This document shows, one piece after another, positions 49,472-61,343 of a DNA stretch of 64,000 bases; position 1 is the first letter of the stretch; each line of letters opens with the position of its first letter. The notes under the pieces are model-generated. The model made no database searches. It was not told the origin of the DNA and saw nothing but the letters and a program-made list of their open reading frames with translations. The stretch is from Rotaria socialis. Taxonomy: Eukaryota; Rotifera; Eurotatoria; Philodinida; Philodinidae. The stretch spans positions 1 through 64,000 of the forward strand of contig CAJNYU010002656.1 of NCBI GenBank assembly GCA_905331475.1, in the 5' to 3' direction. The translations under genes and the position numbers were made by a program.

Positions 49472-52400
49472 ATGATAAAAACAATAAACATCCCTGATGA
49501 CTTAACAACGAGCATCATGCCCATAGTTCATTCTGACCGGTAAGTGGAATGTTTAGCGCTTTTTGAAGAAATTGGTAAACTAGATTTCTAGTCGATCATC
49601 GCCACGGACGCAATGCATAGGATTGTTCTGGATATTTCTCGGTGTTGTTGTCGGCTTTTCGTTCATTGGAAGTATGGCGTTTGCCGTCGTGTATGGTATC
49701 GAACAAAATCGAAGAATGAATAATCAAACGATAACAGGTCTATATTAGGGAATCTTATAGAAATAGAAAAAAATCAAACAAAGTATTTGAACATGAATAT
49801 TCATTTCAGTCGATGGCAACAGTGATTTGTGTTTAACAAGATATTGTGTGAAAGCAGGTCAGAATCTTTATATGGATACGATAAATATTATTCTCTGTTT
49901 GTAGCAAGTTCTCTAATCGGGAGTATTGATGAGACAGTCGATCCGTGTGAAAACTTCTACGAATTTGTCTGTGGTACGCAACTTAAGAACACTAAAATAC
50001 CAAATGATGGTAAGTTTTCTCTGTTCTTCTATGCATTTTAGAATTAAACTTCAATTCATTCTATAAAAAAAAAGCCAATTCTCAAGATATATTTGTCACG
50101 TTGGAGACGCGGTTGCAAGATGCTATTATTGGTAGAGAATACGTCAACCATGCTTTTCCATTGATAGTTTTATTGTTTGCAGATCTTCTGACATTGTCGA
50201 CATCGAACAATACCAATATACCAAAAGCAGTTCTTAATGCTCAGCGCTTATTCGCTTCCTGCGTCAATGAAACAGCTATTATGGCAGACTCTGTCAATGT
50301 GTTACTATCCTTTGTTAATACAGAACTAGGTGGATGGCCCATATTGCAAGGGCCAATGTGGGACGATGCAACATTTAACTTCTCACAGTTACTGCTTAAA
50401 TTAGCCGAGTATAGTAGCGACGTAATTTATATTGCAGGTACAGAGATCGATGAGATGAATTCATCGGTTCAAGCCATTCGAGTAAGATTTATCGTAAACT
50501 TGGATGGTTAATCGATATTAATGATTCAGATTGGTCAAAGTGATCTTGGTTTGCTAGATCGTAGCTATTATGTTAACGAAAGCGACGTCACTAAAGCTTA
50601 TCGGCAATTCATACAGAACTTTGCTTTGGCATTAGCTACAGACAGATCAATGATCAATGATGATGTTAATGATATATTTAATTTTGAAAAAACCATCGCT
50701 ACGGTAATTCGCTCTTTCTTCTCATACATTCTGTGTCTCACGGCGTTCACTTATTGAACAGTATCATTGGACGTTAAATGAACAGATTGTTCGGCATACT
50801 GAGACTATCCATTCGACCATCGGCAATCTTTCGTCTGCAATCAACACTACGGTGAGTATTATTTTTGATCTTTCTATCTTCCTATTTGCGTTCAGTTTGA
50901 CTTTGTTCGTCACCTTCGTCGTCTCTACCTTTTGGCAAATGTATCTCTTGTTGATACGGATGTTGTAATTGCGAGTGAACTTGACTATTTACGTAATGTT
51001 TCATTAATTGTTGATCAACAATCACCACGAGTTTTACAAAACTATATGGTATGGCGGTTCATGATGAGTCGGGCATGGATTATACCACGGCGATTTCGAA
51101 CCATCAAACAACAGTTCGATCAAGTATTTCTCGGTACTACTGTTGAGCAAGTACGCGCAATGAAGTGTGCTAGGTATGTCAATTACAATATGGGGTTTGC
51201 TGTTTCAAAACTTTATATAGATAAATATTTTGACAAGGACGCTCGTATAGAGGTATTCAAAGCTCAATTTGGTGATGAATTTCTATTTTTTTAATTTTTT
51301 AACAGTCAATTGTAATGATTGACAATATTCGAAATCAGTTTATTGATATTATTAACCAATCGACATGGATGAACTCCATCTCGAAAAGTAGAGCAATCGA
51401 TAAAGTAAGCGAAATATCAAAATGATCTAGACGTTGACAAGACAGATTCCATTATACAGGCCCGGGCTATAAACGCAAAAGTTGGCTATCCAGCCTATTT
51501 AGACGACAATAATAACACAAAGTTGGAGAAAAATTATGCCGAGGTATAAAAAATAGCCAACAATGATTCTTGTGATTCTTTTATTTTTTGTTTCAAAATG
51601 TAGTATAATTTCAATTCGTCTTTTGCACGGAACGTTTTGCTCATGCTCAAACTAAATGCTAAAAAAAATCTTCAAGTGCTTCGACAACTTCTTGATCGAG
51701 AAGAATGGATTGGATATACGCCCACTATCGTCAATGCCTTTTATAATCCCTCATTTAATGATATCTGTACGAAGAAGAAAACTCTTCCGAGAGTAATATG
51801 TCATATATGAATCTACCTTTAGCTTTTCCAGCTGGCATTCTTCAAACGCCTTTCTTTTACAAAGATGCACCCAAGTGAGATTGCATTAGTTGTCTTATTC
51901 GAAAATTTCTGTTTTTGTTCTAGATATCTCAACTATGGCGGTGAGACACAATTCAAAGTAACGAATAGAACAGAAAATAATTTTTAAATTTAGCTATCGG
52001 AACGATCATTGGACATGAAATTACACATGGCTTCGATAACTTCGGTGGACTGTATGACAAAGATGGAAATAAGATACTCTGGTGGGATAATGAGACATTA
52101 AGTGCATTTAACCAACGGAAGACTTGCATCATTGATCAGTACAACAATTATACAGTGACTCAAATTGATCTTCCGGTGACTTGTTCTATTTTATTTTGTT
52201 GAACATAAAAAACTTTTCTTTGACGTTCAGGTTAATGGTGAACAAACTCAAGGTGAAAATATTGCTGATAACGGTGGACTGAAAGCAGCATTTGCTGTAA
52301 GTTCTGCGTATCTTTTACTCGATTCCAACCTAGATAAGTGTAGGCTTATCAAAAGTGGACTCACATCCATCGAAATCTTGACAAGAAGCTTCCAGGTCTA

Positions 52401-52680
52401 ACGAAATACTCAGTCGAACAAATGTTCTTTCTCAATTATGGTCAAATATGGTGTTCGAAGATGACGGATCAATACGTGAGAAATTTAGTTTTGCATGATG
52501 TGCATTCACCAAGTCAGTTCAGGTAACATCTTTATTCTACAGTTTCTTCAGATGATATAAAAGTTCATTTTTCGATCTAGAATACTCGGTTCTACCTCGA
52601 ATTTCCCAGAGTTCGATAGAGTATTTGGCTGTCAACCAGGTCAAGGCAATAGTCGTGTGAATAAGTGTACTGTGTGGTAG
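49472..52680 (+). CDS. Neprilysin-family (M13) zinc metallopeptidase
   Basis: Type II membrane ectopeptidase related to neprilysin and endothelin-converting enzyme. Eighteen exons (49472-49539, 49592-49737, 49810-49857, 49905-50009, 50075-50131, 50183-50481, 50530-50703, 50762-50851, 50896-51252, 51306-51404, 51460-51543, 51604-51766, 51823-51874, 51924-51940, 51994-52175, 52231-52296, 52344-52522, 52581-52680) give 761 residues, the normal size. A membrane anchor at about 31-57 follows a short cytosolic tail. [23 protein letters not shown], the zinc motif HEITH (H594, E595, H598), ENIADNGG (E656, D660) and a CTVW C-terminus are present. Exon 14 is only 17 nt (Y-L-N-Y-G). All catalytic parts are intact; the substrate is unknown. 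Confidence 0.95.
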
Positions 52681-52934
52681 GAACTGTCCAGCATGGCTCT
52701 TTTGATATTGCGATCTTTCACATCAAGAAAGAAATATGCTCTCTTAGAGATTTGTTTTTCTTCTATCTCGTTCAATTTTCATTTATTTTATTGTGTTTTG
52801 ATTGAGCTTTCTCTGAATGGCTCGAGATAGACGAATTTTGAATAAAAATAGTGCTTACATTTTTCAACATGCTTCTCAACGAAAAGAATTTGTTAGTAGG
52901 TCGATATCATTAGTTATTGGCGAATGTGGGTGTG

Positions 52935-53224
52935 CCCAGGTTGATCAAAACGGACTCGTTTACGGTCTGTTTATCGACGGTAAACGATGTCAAAACAGTA
53001 TATTTACGGCATTAAATAGGCTTTATTTGCCCGTAATACCTGGCGCAGTAATACGGCACCGTAAACGGGATTGAATTTTCATGATTTACGGCTGTTTGTG
53101 CTCCGTACTCTCATGATAATACGGTCCGTATTACTGCGCCAGATATTACGGCAAACTTTCGCCCGTAAAATAGTCGTAAAGTAACCGTCAACGGCCGTAT
53201 ACGGACCGTACTGTTCGACCTGGG
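52935..53224. mobile_element. Fold-back element with CCCAGGT(C/T)GA ends and ACGGNCCGTA words
   Basis: The left end CCCAGGTTGATCAAAACGG and the right end (reverse complement CCCAGGTCGAACAGTACGG) form an imperfect inverted repeat of about 19 bp. The interior is full of CCGTAA / TTACGG and GGTCCGTATT words, self-complementary at several registers. No target duplication was recognised. The ends resemble those of the elements at 5482 and 37544. The open frame 52817-53074 runs into it and is spurious. Confidence 0.6.
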
Positions 53225-54140
53225 CCGTTATCAGCTTCGGATCAAAACCTTTGCTCCGACCTGCTGCAACGCTATTATCTCAACAAAATTTCACAATGAA
53301 CAATATTAAATGCTAATGCAATCAACGCTGCTCTCGAGCAGTCACTAGCTCTCAATTAACATATATGCTTCTTTTTAGGTACATGTGAGAAAATGCCTTG
53401 CATTTCATGTTAATAGAGAATAATATGATATCAATGATAGAGAATCGGAGCCCATCGTGTTACACAGACTCCGCTCTCAGGTACGTACCGACCAGCTCAC
53501 GAAGCTACTCATCTCCAAATAGCATTGCGAAGTGCTATTTTATTGTAACGTCTTGAAGAAATTGCCTTTCTGTTGTTCGGTCTCGATTCACTGACAGTGA
53601 ACTGATCTTTCCTAGTATTAGAACAAGTAGCTACAGTAGTTTTCACTGTTCAAGATTCGTGAAGCATACGTATGTTAAAAGATAGGACACGATATTCAAT
53701 TCGTGAAGTTGAATTGTGCAATAGGGTTTTAAAGAATAGGAGTCACCTTTGTATTGTCGGTTCTCTCGTATGCTGTGGTTTTCCTTGTCCGTTAGCAAGA
53801 ACAATTATACTGTAGAATTTAGTATCACACTTTTCACTAGGACGGCGATCAATAGTAGGAACAAATATCAAACGAAGAGTGTATACTATGAACAATCTAG
53901 CGATAGAAATATTTGCCGTTAGTTAATGCCGAAGGACAATCGGAGTCGAAGAAGAATCGCTGAATATACAGGTTCCGAATCTAAATGAAAATAAAAAGCT
54001 GAATAAGAATGTGAGCAGCACTCCTTTTTATCTTTATTCTACGACAGTGATCAGTCAAGCATGATGAAGAGAGAAACATGCACAACTCGATGCTATTTTC
54101 ATTTGACGATAAAATAAGCATGCAATCAGATATGATTGGC

Positions 54141-54194
54141 TGTGGGTGTGGGTGTGAGGGCATGATTAGTGACCATTGTCTTGACCCACACACC
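54141..54194. repeat. TGTGGG telomere-word inverted pair (imperfect)
   Basis: TGTGGGTGTGGGTGTGAGGG is followed after about 22 bases by GACCCACACACC. The halves pair imperfectly. Third of four such sites in the window. Confidence 0.5.
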
Positions 54195-56531
54195 AATTTA
54201 CCTAATTTTAATTTAATTTAGCTTTGAATTATTCAATGTTCAAAAGATAAGAGAATGAATCGTCGATATACCGAGCAGTCGTTGGTTAGACCATAAAATA
54301 AACAATGAACATTCCTATTGATAAAATCTTCTGATTAGCGTTGATCTGGTGTGCGATAAAAAAAATATAACAATAGAACTTTATGAATAAGAATATATAC
54401 GATTCTTGTTGACCATGAAAAAAATATTGAACAAAACGTCGTACCCACTTCATAGAAAAATGCCTAGAATACAGTTGAAGGAGTTACATTCAAGTTTGTT
54501 TTTAGAGTATGGTCAGAAATGAATGCTCGATAAAGCAATCTTATTTCATGCTTTCACATAGCAAATTCAATCAAATGGATTGACTCTATATGCATTCGTG
54601 CTGTTTTTGGCTCCCAAAAAATAGCGCATAAAACTCGAATACTGTTTGCAGATGAAACAATTCTCCAATCAAAAAAAATATTTCACGAGATATCTCTGAA
54701 ATAAAAGTTAGATTGCTGAAATTACAATTCTAATTAGCCTGCTAATCATGAGTTACTATGTGATATGTGTTTTTTGACATTTTCCTATGCATTCGATTCT
54801 ATCTTATTGATATAACAGAACCATGAGAACACAACTGAAGATATATTCCACGGCTGTTTTTCGATCGGCTGTATATAGTGTGTCTCTACAATGACAGTTA
54901 ACTCTATAGAACATAGGTAATTCAAATAAATGTAGCACAAACGAAGTTCCAATACATTCTTAATGCTTTTTGAGTATTATTTGTGAAGTAGAAAGATGGT
55001 AAGATTGAACAAATTTGTAAAACAATTCATATAGTATTAAAGGAAAAAACATGATGTCTAAATTCGTTGATAAAAAATAGAATTTTTCTAAAAGAATAAT
55101 ATCCTAAAAATCTGTTGATATCACTTGTATGGAAATCGACTGTATTTTGTTTATCATTCATGATATCAATTTAAAAATCAAGTTCTCAATTTTTAATCGA
55201 ACAGTTCGAATATATCATTTGTTTATAAATTATCGATCCCTTACATGAAAAATTTATTTTCAACCTTTTATTTGAAGAACATCTGAATACTTTTGAAAAA
55301 ATTGAAAAACCAAGAAAAATTCTTATTTTTGACTAGTTCTATTAGATCTCATCGAAAATGTTTCTATTTTGAAAAAATATCTCCATTTCACATAAGCAAA
55401 TTTTTATTTTTATCTGAAATAGCAACAGAATTTCTATGAGACAATCAATGTTGCCAAAAAGAATCAGAAAACTTGCATTTAGCACACCCTCAAGATAGGT
55501 AAAGATAGAGTACTCGAACTATATTTGTTATTAGTCGTAGGAGGATTTGAATTATTAAGTAACACGGAAAAGATACATTTGGCCAAAGACCTATGGATAG
55601 ATGCTTTTTTCTATATATATTCAAGCAGGATTGATTGTTTTCTTTTTATAGGTCGATAAAAAAAAAGCTGAAAGAGGATATTTTCTTTGTTCGACTTCTT
55701 CTAACTGTGAGCCAAGGTATTTTTTTTCGATTGTTCTTCTATGTTTGCGCATATATTCAATAGGAGTAAATAACTTTAAATTGAATCTTGAATCAACTAG
55801 CAAAATGCAGTTTTTTTGCTTTTTTTATTAAAGTTTAAAAGTCTTCTTTTTTCTTATACTTCAGTATTCAATCCTAACAAATGTTTATTGGATTATGTCC
55901 TTTACTTTTGTTTCTCCAAATACATGAAAGAGTAGTAAGCTTCTATTGTATTATATGCATACATTTTATCTTACAGAAATTTTATTTTATTCAGCGTAAG
56001 TTCTCCTAGAAGCTATTTCAGAATGAATTCCACTACATCGTGGTACCCTTCTCTCTGAGTTTCTATGAATTAGAAACTTTTCTTTACATACCACGCAATA
56101 AAGAATTTTAAACTATACAAAATTGACGAATCTTTATTTCAAAAACGTTTTTCTTGTTCGAGTCCAACACAAATGATGATCAAAAACCAAAAAAAAAACG
56201 ATGAGGAAATAGCTTTATAATTTCAACTATCTCACAGAATTATTCGTCAAATTTGCATCGTTTTATGTACGTTTGAGAATTTCAGAAGAAATATTTGGAA
56301 GAAACACTGTTGAAGTAAAAACTGTGAAATCATTGAAAGGGGTTATTCCATATTATATCTATGCCATTAGTGTTTTTAAATTCAAAATAGTTAGACTGTT
56401 TAATTTAACACTTACACTACTTTGTTCAGAGTTAGATTCTACATTTCATGGCATGACAATAAATTATTCATAGAGCCAACACTGTTGCGTATCCCAGATA
56501 TCGAGGAAGTTGAGATGCTTGAAGAGAAATG

Positions 56532-56579
56532 GGGTGTGGGCAGGTGGGAGTCAGTAGAAGACTGACCACACCCACACCC
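56532..56579. repeat. TGTGGG telomere-word hairpin
   Basis: GGGTGTGGG (56532-56540) pairs with CCCACACCC (56571-56579). An inner TCAGT/ACTGA stem (56551-56555, 56561-56565) closes on an AGAAG loop. The two-level stem suggests a conserved or recent hairpin rather than a decayed telomere tract. Confidence 0.6.
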
Positions 56580-57699
56580 TCAAGATAGAGAAAACTTCAA
56601 CATACGCTAAAGTAACGATACAGAAAAACAATAGAGGAACCACACTAATTTAACACAATACACAGCTGTAGGGTTTTCAATTTTTTTACATATATATAGG
56701 TATCTCGATAAGAAAACCTTTTAAAAGTATTATCATCCTAATGATTAGTATAACTTTCTCAATAGAAAAGAATTTTTTATATTATTTTTTAACGAATGAG
56801 AAATTGAAAACTACTAACCATTGAGAGTTTCATACATTCAATCGAAAGCAACTCACAGAAGATAAATGGACAGTTCAATAACAGCTAGCAGCTTGTCAGT
56901 TCAGAATTTCAAAAAAATTGTTTTTTTAAACCAGATCTATCGATAAAAAAAAGTGTTGAAGTACATAGGGTATAAATTTGAATTCATTTCCTCCTCTACT
57001 TTCAAATTTTGGCAAGCACCCTGGAAACTCTGCCACATATCTTGCGAGAATATATTGACAACCCATTAAAGACCACATGTCAATAACGGTTTTTGAAATA
57101 TGTGAACTAATTTCTTATTAGAGTTATGAAGAATGAATTGGAACGATGGAGAAACCATTCAACCGAAAATAGATTGAATAAGGAAATCCCTCTGTAATCA
57201 GCAACAGCAATGACAGCATGTTTCAAATTTTTATTCCATAAAGATTGTGTTAATTCAACCTTCAAAGTCATAAAAACCTATTAAAAATTAGCAAGAAACT
57301 CTAGCTTTGGTATGAAAAGAATTGATAAAAACAGAATGAAAATGGGTCATTTCTTTTACTAATTGTTTGATTCGTTTGCAAGTCTGAGTAATACTAGAAC
57401 AAAATAGAAAACATATACTCAGACGCAGATAGTTTAGCCTTTTGAATTCACACTTCTACAAATGGTGTAGTTAATATTCTACTCTGTGTAAATAAAATAA
57501 AACATGCCACTAAGAATCATAAAGTCATAGTGCTAGACTTAACTTTCATTTCATAATCTCATTTGAAATAATGGTAAGAATATTCAAAGATCATAAAATC
57601 GAGGTTATGTAGAAATCATTCTTTATTTGCAAGTATACTGATATTATTAAGAATTGAAACGACTGAAAGATTTTTTAGACTATAAATAAATCTGTAATT

Positions 57700-58343
57700 T
57701 TGCAAATCGCATCATCAGTTCCGAGAGTAACGGTGAACCGTGCCAATAGATCAGAAATAATCGTATGTAATCACTCATATTTATACCGTTATATACTAAA
57801 AAGATCTTATTGCCATAGCAGAAGTCATCATCCATCAACAATCATCCTTTTAGTTTACCAAAAACTAATCAGAGTCTGGACAATAAAAAACCGGAAATTG
57901 ATCAACATAATAGAAGATACTCATCAATTCATGTACAAAGAATATCTCGAACATCGAGCAATAACAGTACGACAAATCTTCTACCTAGCTATTCAAATCA
58001 GTCAAGATATTCACGTTTTGATTTGCAAAGCATGAATTCATCATCAAACAATCAAGAAATGTCATTTTGGCACCCAATAAGTAGCGAACAAACAAATCAA
58101 TTGCCAAGTTATGTCGAAAAGACAACTGCGATGCCATGCCATATGAAAAGGCGAAGTCAATCTTTGAACCACGAGAAGAATAGATTTCATACATCTGCTC
58201 GTGTGCAATGGATAAGCCGATTATCAAGTTATCGGAAGAAGATAATTATGCCGTTGAGGAATCCGTACAAAATAAGTCCAACACCAGTGCGGGAAGAAAG
58301 TTTCAGCCCATCAAGCAAAGTAACACGATTTTCTCTTGAATAG
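57700..58343 (+). CDS. Possible C-terminal exons of a Ser/Asn/Arg-rich protein
   Basis: Two frames join if an intron of about 59 bp is removed: coding up to about 57761 (RVTVNRANRSEII), donor GTATGT, acceptor TTGCCATAG, then 57821-58343. The second part is a long low-complexity frame rich in Ser, Asn and Arg (TSSNNSTTNLLPSYSNQ; SSNNQEMSFWHP) ending in a stop. There is no ATG at the left limit (57700 is not an ATG), so upstream exons are missing or unrecognised. No family assigned. It may be a real gene end or a chance frame. Confidence 0.3.
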
Positions 58344-59374
58344 GAGATCTCTCTCGATCTCAAATAGCAATTTACGCAAAATAACATGAAAATTAATTGA
58401 TAAGATCTTTGGCCGAACCAAACAATCAGATGTTAATATCTTATAGGATTCTACATCTGGTCTTATATGTTTGTGTAACATCCAATTCTTGAAAGATCTT
58501 ACTGTATCGTAAGATTTCCGAGGCGATGGTTTTTCCCTAGACTGAAAGGATAGGGTCTAGAAACCGTAATTCACCTGTGTCTGTCTGTCTGTCCGTCTGT
58601 AACAATGACACAAATGACCATTCCTGTGGCACAAAAGACCATTTCTATGGCACAAATGAACATTCAAGCAGTACAAAATGGCCATTTCTGTGGTACAAAT
58701 GACCAATTTTATGACACAAATGACCAATTCTATGGCAGAAATGACCATTTTGATGGCCCCTATGGCATATATACGGCAGAAACCATAGGCGTCTGCGTGA
58801 CATGGTCACGGAAAACAGTCCGCTCTGGATATGTCTTGAGTGGAGGGGTGAGCTGATCCCCCTACGGAACTTTGAGCTTACCATCACGAAATTTCCAGAC
58901 TGTATTTTTTGGTTAGGTAACACTCAATCTCTCCGCCGATTTATGCGCTTTTGAGTACCATTCTGTCCGTTTTCGTCTTCCCTTTTAGTGCTTTTACTTG
59001 AAACCCTTAATTTTCGTCTAATTCTTACTTCAGTTTCACTTATTCCCGCCCCGTTGCAGATCTGTTTAAAAAGATCGCCAACAGCTACTGGCACAAACAA
59101 CGGATTTTCTGTCCTGTCCATGCATTTCTTCTCCTCAGCACTGGCAGTCTAGGGCTCAGTGAATCGACTTTCGATGTCGATGAACGTTACTTGTTTGTAC
59201 TATCCTATCTGGTTTCGTAAGATCAGTCTTGACCTGTTATGTCTAAGTAAACGAGCGAATGGTAAAAGATAACAGAGAGAAAAAAGACTAGAACACCCAA
59301 GATGAGACGTATAGGAAAGAAAAGTGTTTCATTAAATTTAGAATGTTTTTAAACGATAGATTATTACTCTACAT
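58344..59374. repeat. Repeat-rich stretch around a 21-bp minisatellite
   Basis: The left part (CAATCAGATGTTAATATCTTA near 58425, AAGATCTTACTGTA near 58495) and the right part (CGTAAGATCAGTCTTGACCTG near 59215) resemble the ends and interior word of the fold-back element at 5482-5760. The whole may be a larger, decayed relative of it. The minisatellite at 58609-58756 and a (CTGT)n run at 58576-58600 lie inside. Open frames on both strands are shadows of the repeats. Confidence 0.35.
58609..58756. repeat. 21-bp minisatellite, about seven copies
   Basis: Seven imperfect head-to-tail copies of a unit close to CACAAATGACCATTTCTATGG. The period is a multiple of three and lacks stops, so seven-residue repeats are open on both strands. 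These frames have no other coding support. Confidence 0.7.
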
Positions 59375-59682
59375 TAGGGGTGGCACTTTACGTTAATTTA
59401 ATATTAAGTGTTAAGTTTTAACTTAACACTTAATATTAAGAAAAAAACGTTTACATTAGCGACTTAATTACTTAATATTAAGTGTTAACGCAATACTTAA
59501 TATTAAGAAAAAAATGTGTAGATTACCCACTTAATTACTTAATATTAAGTATCGAGTTAACACTTAATATTAAGTAATTAAGTCGCTAATGTAAACGTTT
59601 TTTTCTTAATATTAAGTGTTAAGTAAAACCACTTAATTAACTCTCTTAATTAACTAAAATTAAAATCAACGGTCCACCTCTA
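59375..59682. mobile_element. hAT-like fold-back element with TTAATATTAAG words
   Basis: It begins TAGGGGTGGCAC and ends GTCCACCTCTA. It is flanked by a perfect 8-bp direct repeat CTCTACAT at 59367-59374 and 59683-59690. The 308-bp interior consists of CTTAATATTAAG and TTAATTAA self-complementary words with a long inverted arrangement around the centre (AAACGTTT blocks). No coding capacity. Terminus and duplication length place it among non-autonomous hAT elements. Confidence 0.82.
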
Positions 59683-61049
59683 CTCTACATTGTAAAAAGA
59701 AAACATAGAATAATAAACCCTTATAAGGGTTAAGGAAAATAATATAAATTCTATCCTAAACTCTTTGCAAGGGTATATAAAAGGATTTATTCATACCGAC
59801 ACCTCTCATACACTCTCCCAAAAGATTTAGGATAGAATTTGTCTGGTGGATACTTATTTTTTTTGTTAAATAATACTAAAAATAATTTTACTCTTGAATG
59901 AAGAACCCTTTTCACTTATTCTAAACGTTTTTGTATTGCTAAATATGTTTCGACTGATAAACCCTTCGGCTCAAATATCTTTTATGATGTTTGATTTAAT
60001 AGCTTCTCTTTTTTAATAATGATATTTCGACAAATTCATACAACGAATGTCATCTTCAGATTATCATCGATATTTGTACAAAAAATTATTATTTTTCTTT
60101 TTCTTTTGTTTAAATTATATAATGTTGTTAATGATGTTGATTTTTCTTCAAAATTTGTTGTTCGTTCTTTTTTTTATCATTCTTAATACTTCATTATCAC
60201 GACCTGATGTTTCTAAACCTAAACCTAAACCTAAACCATAAGTATCTTGTCAGTTGTTATTTAACCATAACGTTGATATTGATTATTTTTGACCCACGAT
60301 CTGTTGTTGAATTTGATACATTGAAATTATTTGAAGAACTGATGTTATTTGTTTCACATATTCATAATCGATTTGTATGTTTTGGTTTCTGAAGAAAAAA
60401 TGATGATATTCAATTGATGTTAACTTATGGTGATTTGCGCGAATGGAGAGAAATAATAGATTTAATGAAATTGGTTGCTTGAGGCGAGCTAGTGGTTGAT
60501 CGTTTTTAATATTACAAAACTATGAGTATACGTATATGATACGTTTAATTGATGTTGAGGTTAGGTGTTGAGAAGAGATAATAATGTTCGCTAGATTGTA
60601 AAATGTGTTGTTGTTTTTTTTCTCTCGAATATTTTGGAAGAGGATGAATTGATATGGTTTGATCTGTTGTTGGCTGTTGTTTATGATTTGCTTGAGCTCT
60701 GTTGGTATAATTGGAGGTATCATTTGAGGTTTAAGTTTTGTGTAAAGTGGATACGGTGTGAATGAAGTTATTATGTAGAAGCACAGGTATGTGGATATTG
60801 CAGCTGAGTATGGTTGTGTGATGTAGTATGATAATGAAGCAGGATTTTGATAAATAATTATGGCACTGTTATCAGTGGTTTCAGTCTTTTGATGTTCATA
60901 TATATTTATGTATTTGGGTATATGTTTTTATGGTTGGTTTCATAGATATTGAGTTTTGATGGAGAAATTTTCTTTTTGGTTAGGGCGAAGGTAATTTATT
61001 TTCTATTGGTTGTGATAGGTCGGAAAGATGAACAATGACAAGTGTTCGA
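59683..61049. other. Non-coding stretch downstream (3') of the Penelope-like element
   Basis: It contains a perfect 15-bp inverted repeat (AAATTCTATCCTAAA at 59746-59760, inverse at 59826-59840), a small palindrome CCCTTATAAGGG near 59718, and on the minus strand CCGAAGGGTTTATCAG...GAAAC near 59950-59970. The last loosely recalls the hammerhead-bearing terminal repeats of Penelope-like elements. An eroded coding piece lies at 60270-60482. Confidence 0.4.
60270..60482 (+). pseudogene. Short coding remnant of unknown family
   Basis: One frame reads FDPRSVVEFDTLKLFEELM and, after a single in-frame TGA near 60390, continues with DDIQLMLTYGDLREWREII and ends at a second stop. The composition looks protein-coding on both sides of the TGA. 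A four-fold CTAAAC repeat lies just upstream (60213-60236). No family recognised and no start seen. Confidence 0.3.
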
Positions 61050-61343
61050 TTATTGTTTTTTCGTTATATAATTTATTTGAAGTCCATCAGGATAAATATA
61101 TAGTGGTATTGATCGAACGCCTTTGTTAAGCTGTGGTTCTGTTGTTTTTATGAGAAGATATTCTTTTATTATTAATTTATATTTGTGTCTTTCTCTCAAT
61201 CTGATTTGAAAGTTATGGTTATCAAACATGTGCCCGGTAGTAAGATAGTGTTTCACTATAGAAGATTTAGCTGTATTCTGTTGTGGCTGCTTTTCTTTTA
61301 TTTCACAATTTTTTAATAGTGCGTCAATGTCTTCTTGGTTCAT
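61050..61343 (-). pseudogene. C-terminal GIY-YIG portion (Penelope-like ORF piece)
   Basis: A 97-residue open piece continuing the nuclease: NQEDIDALLKN, then SSIVKHYLTTGHMFDNHNF with the conserved His, and KYKLIIKEYLLIKT containing the family Glu. It lies in a shifted frame relative to the piece before it. Confidence 0.75.

Larger units (their letters stand above)
52681..57699. other. 5-kb gene-free stretch
   Basis: No convincing gene on either strand. It contains the fold-back element at 52935-53224 and TGTGGG inverted pairs at 54141-54194 and 56532-56579. The rest is AT-rich with short shadow frames. Confidence 0.5.

Noticed and set aside
51766-51823. Apparent stop codons and frame break in the neprilysin-like gene
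   Set aside because: Using donor T|GTACGA and acceptor CTTTAG restores the conserved NDISFPAGILQ segment, so this is an intron, not damage.
52817-53074. Open frame of 85 codons
   Set aside because: Most of it lies inside the CCGTAA-word fold-back element; composition comes from the repeat words.
58557-58923. Long overlapping frames on both strands
   Set aside because: They are translations of the 21-bp minisatellite.
60213-60236. CTAAAC repeat resembling a telomere tract
   Set aside because: Only four copies, and the word is not the TGTGGG type found elsewhere in the window.
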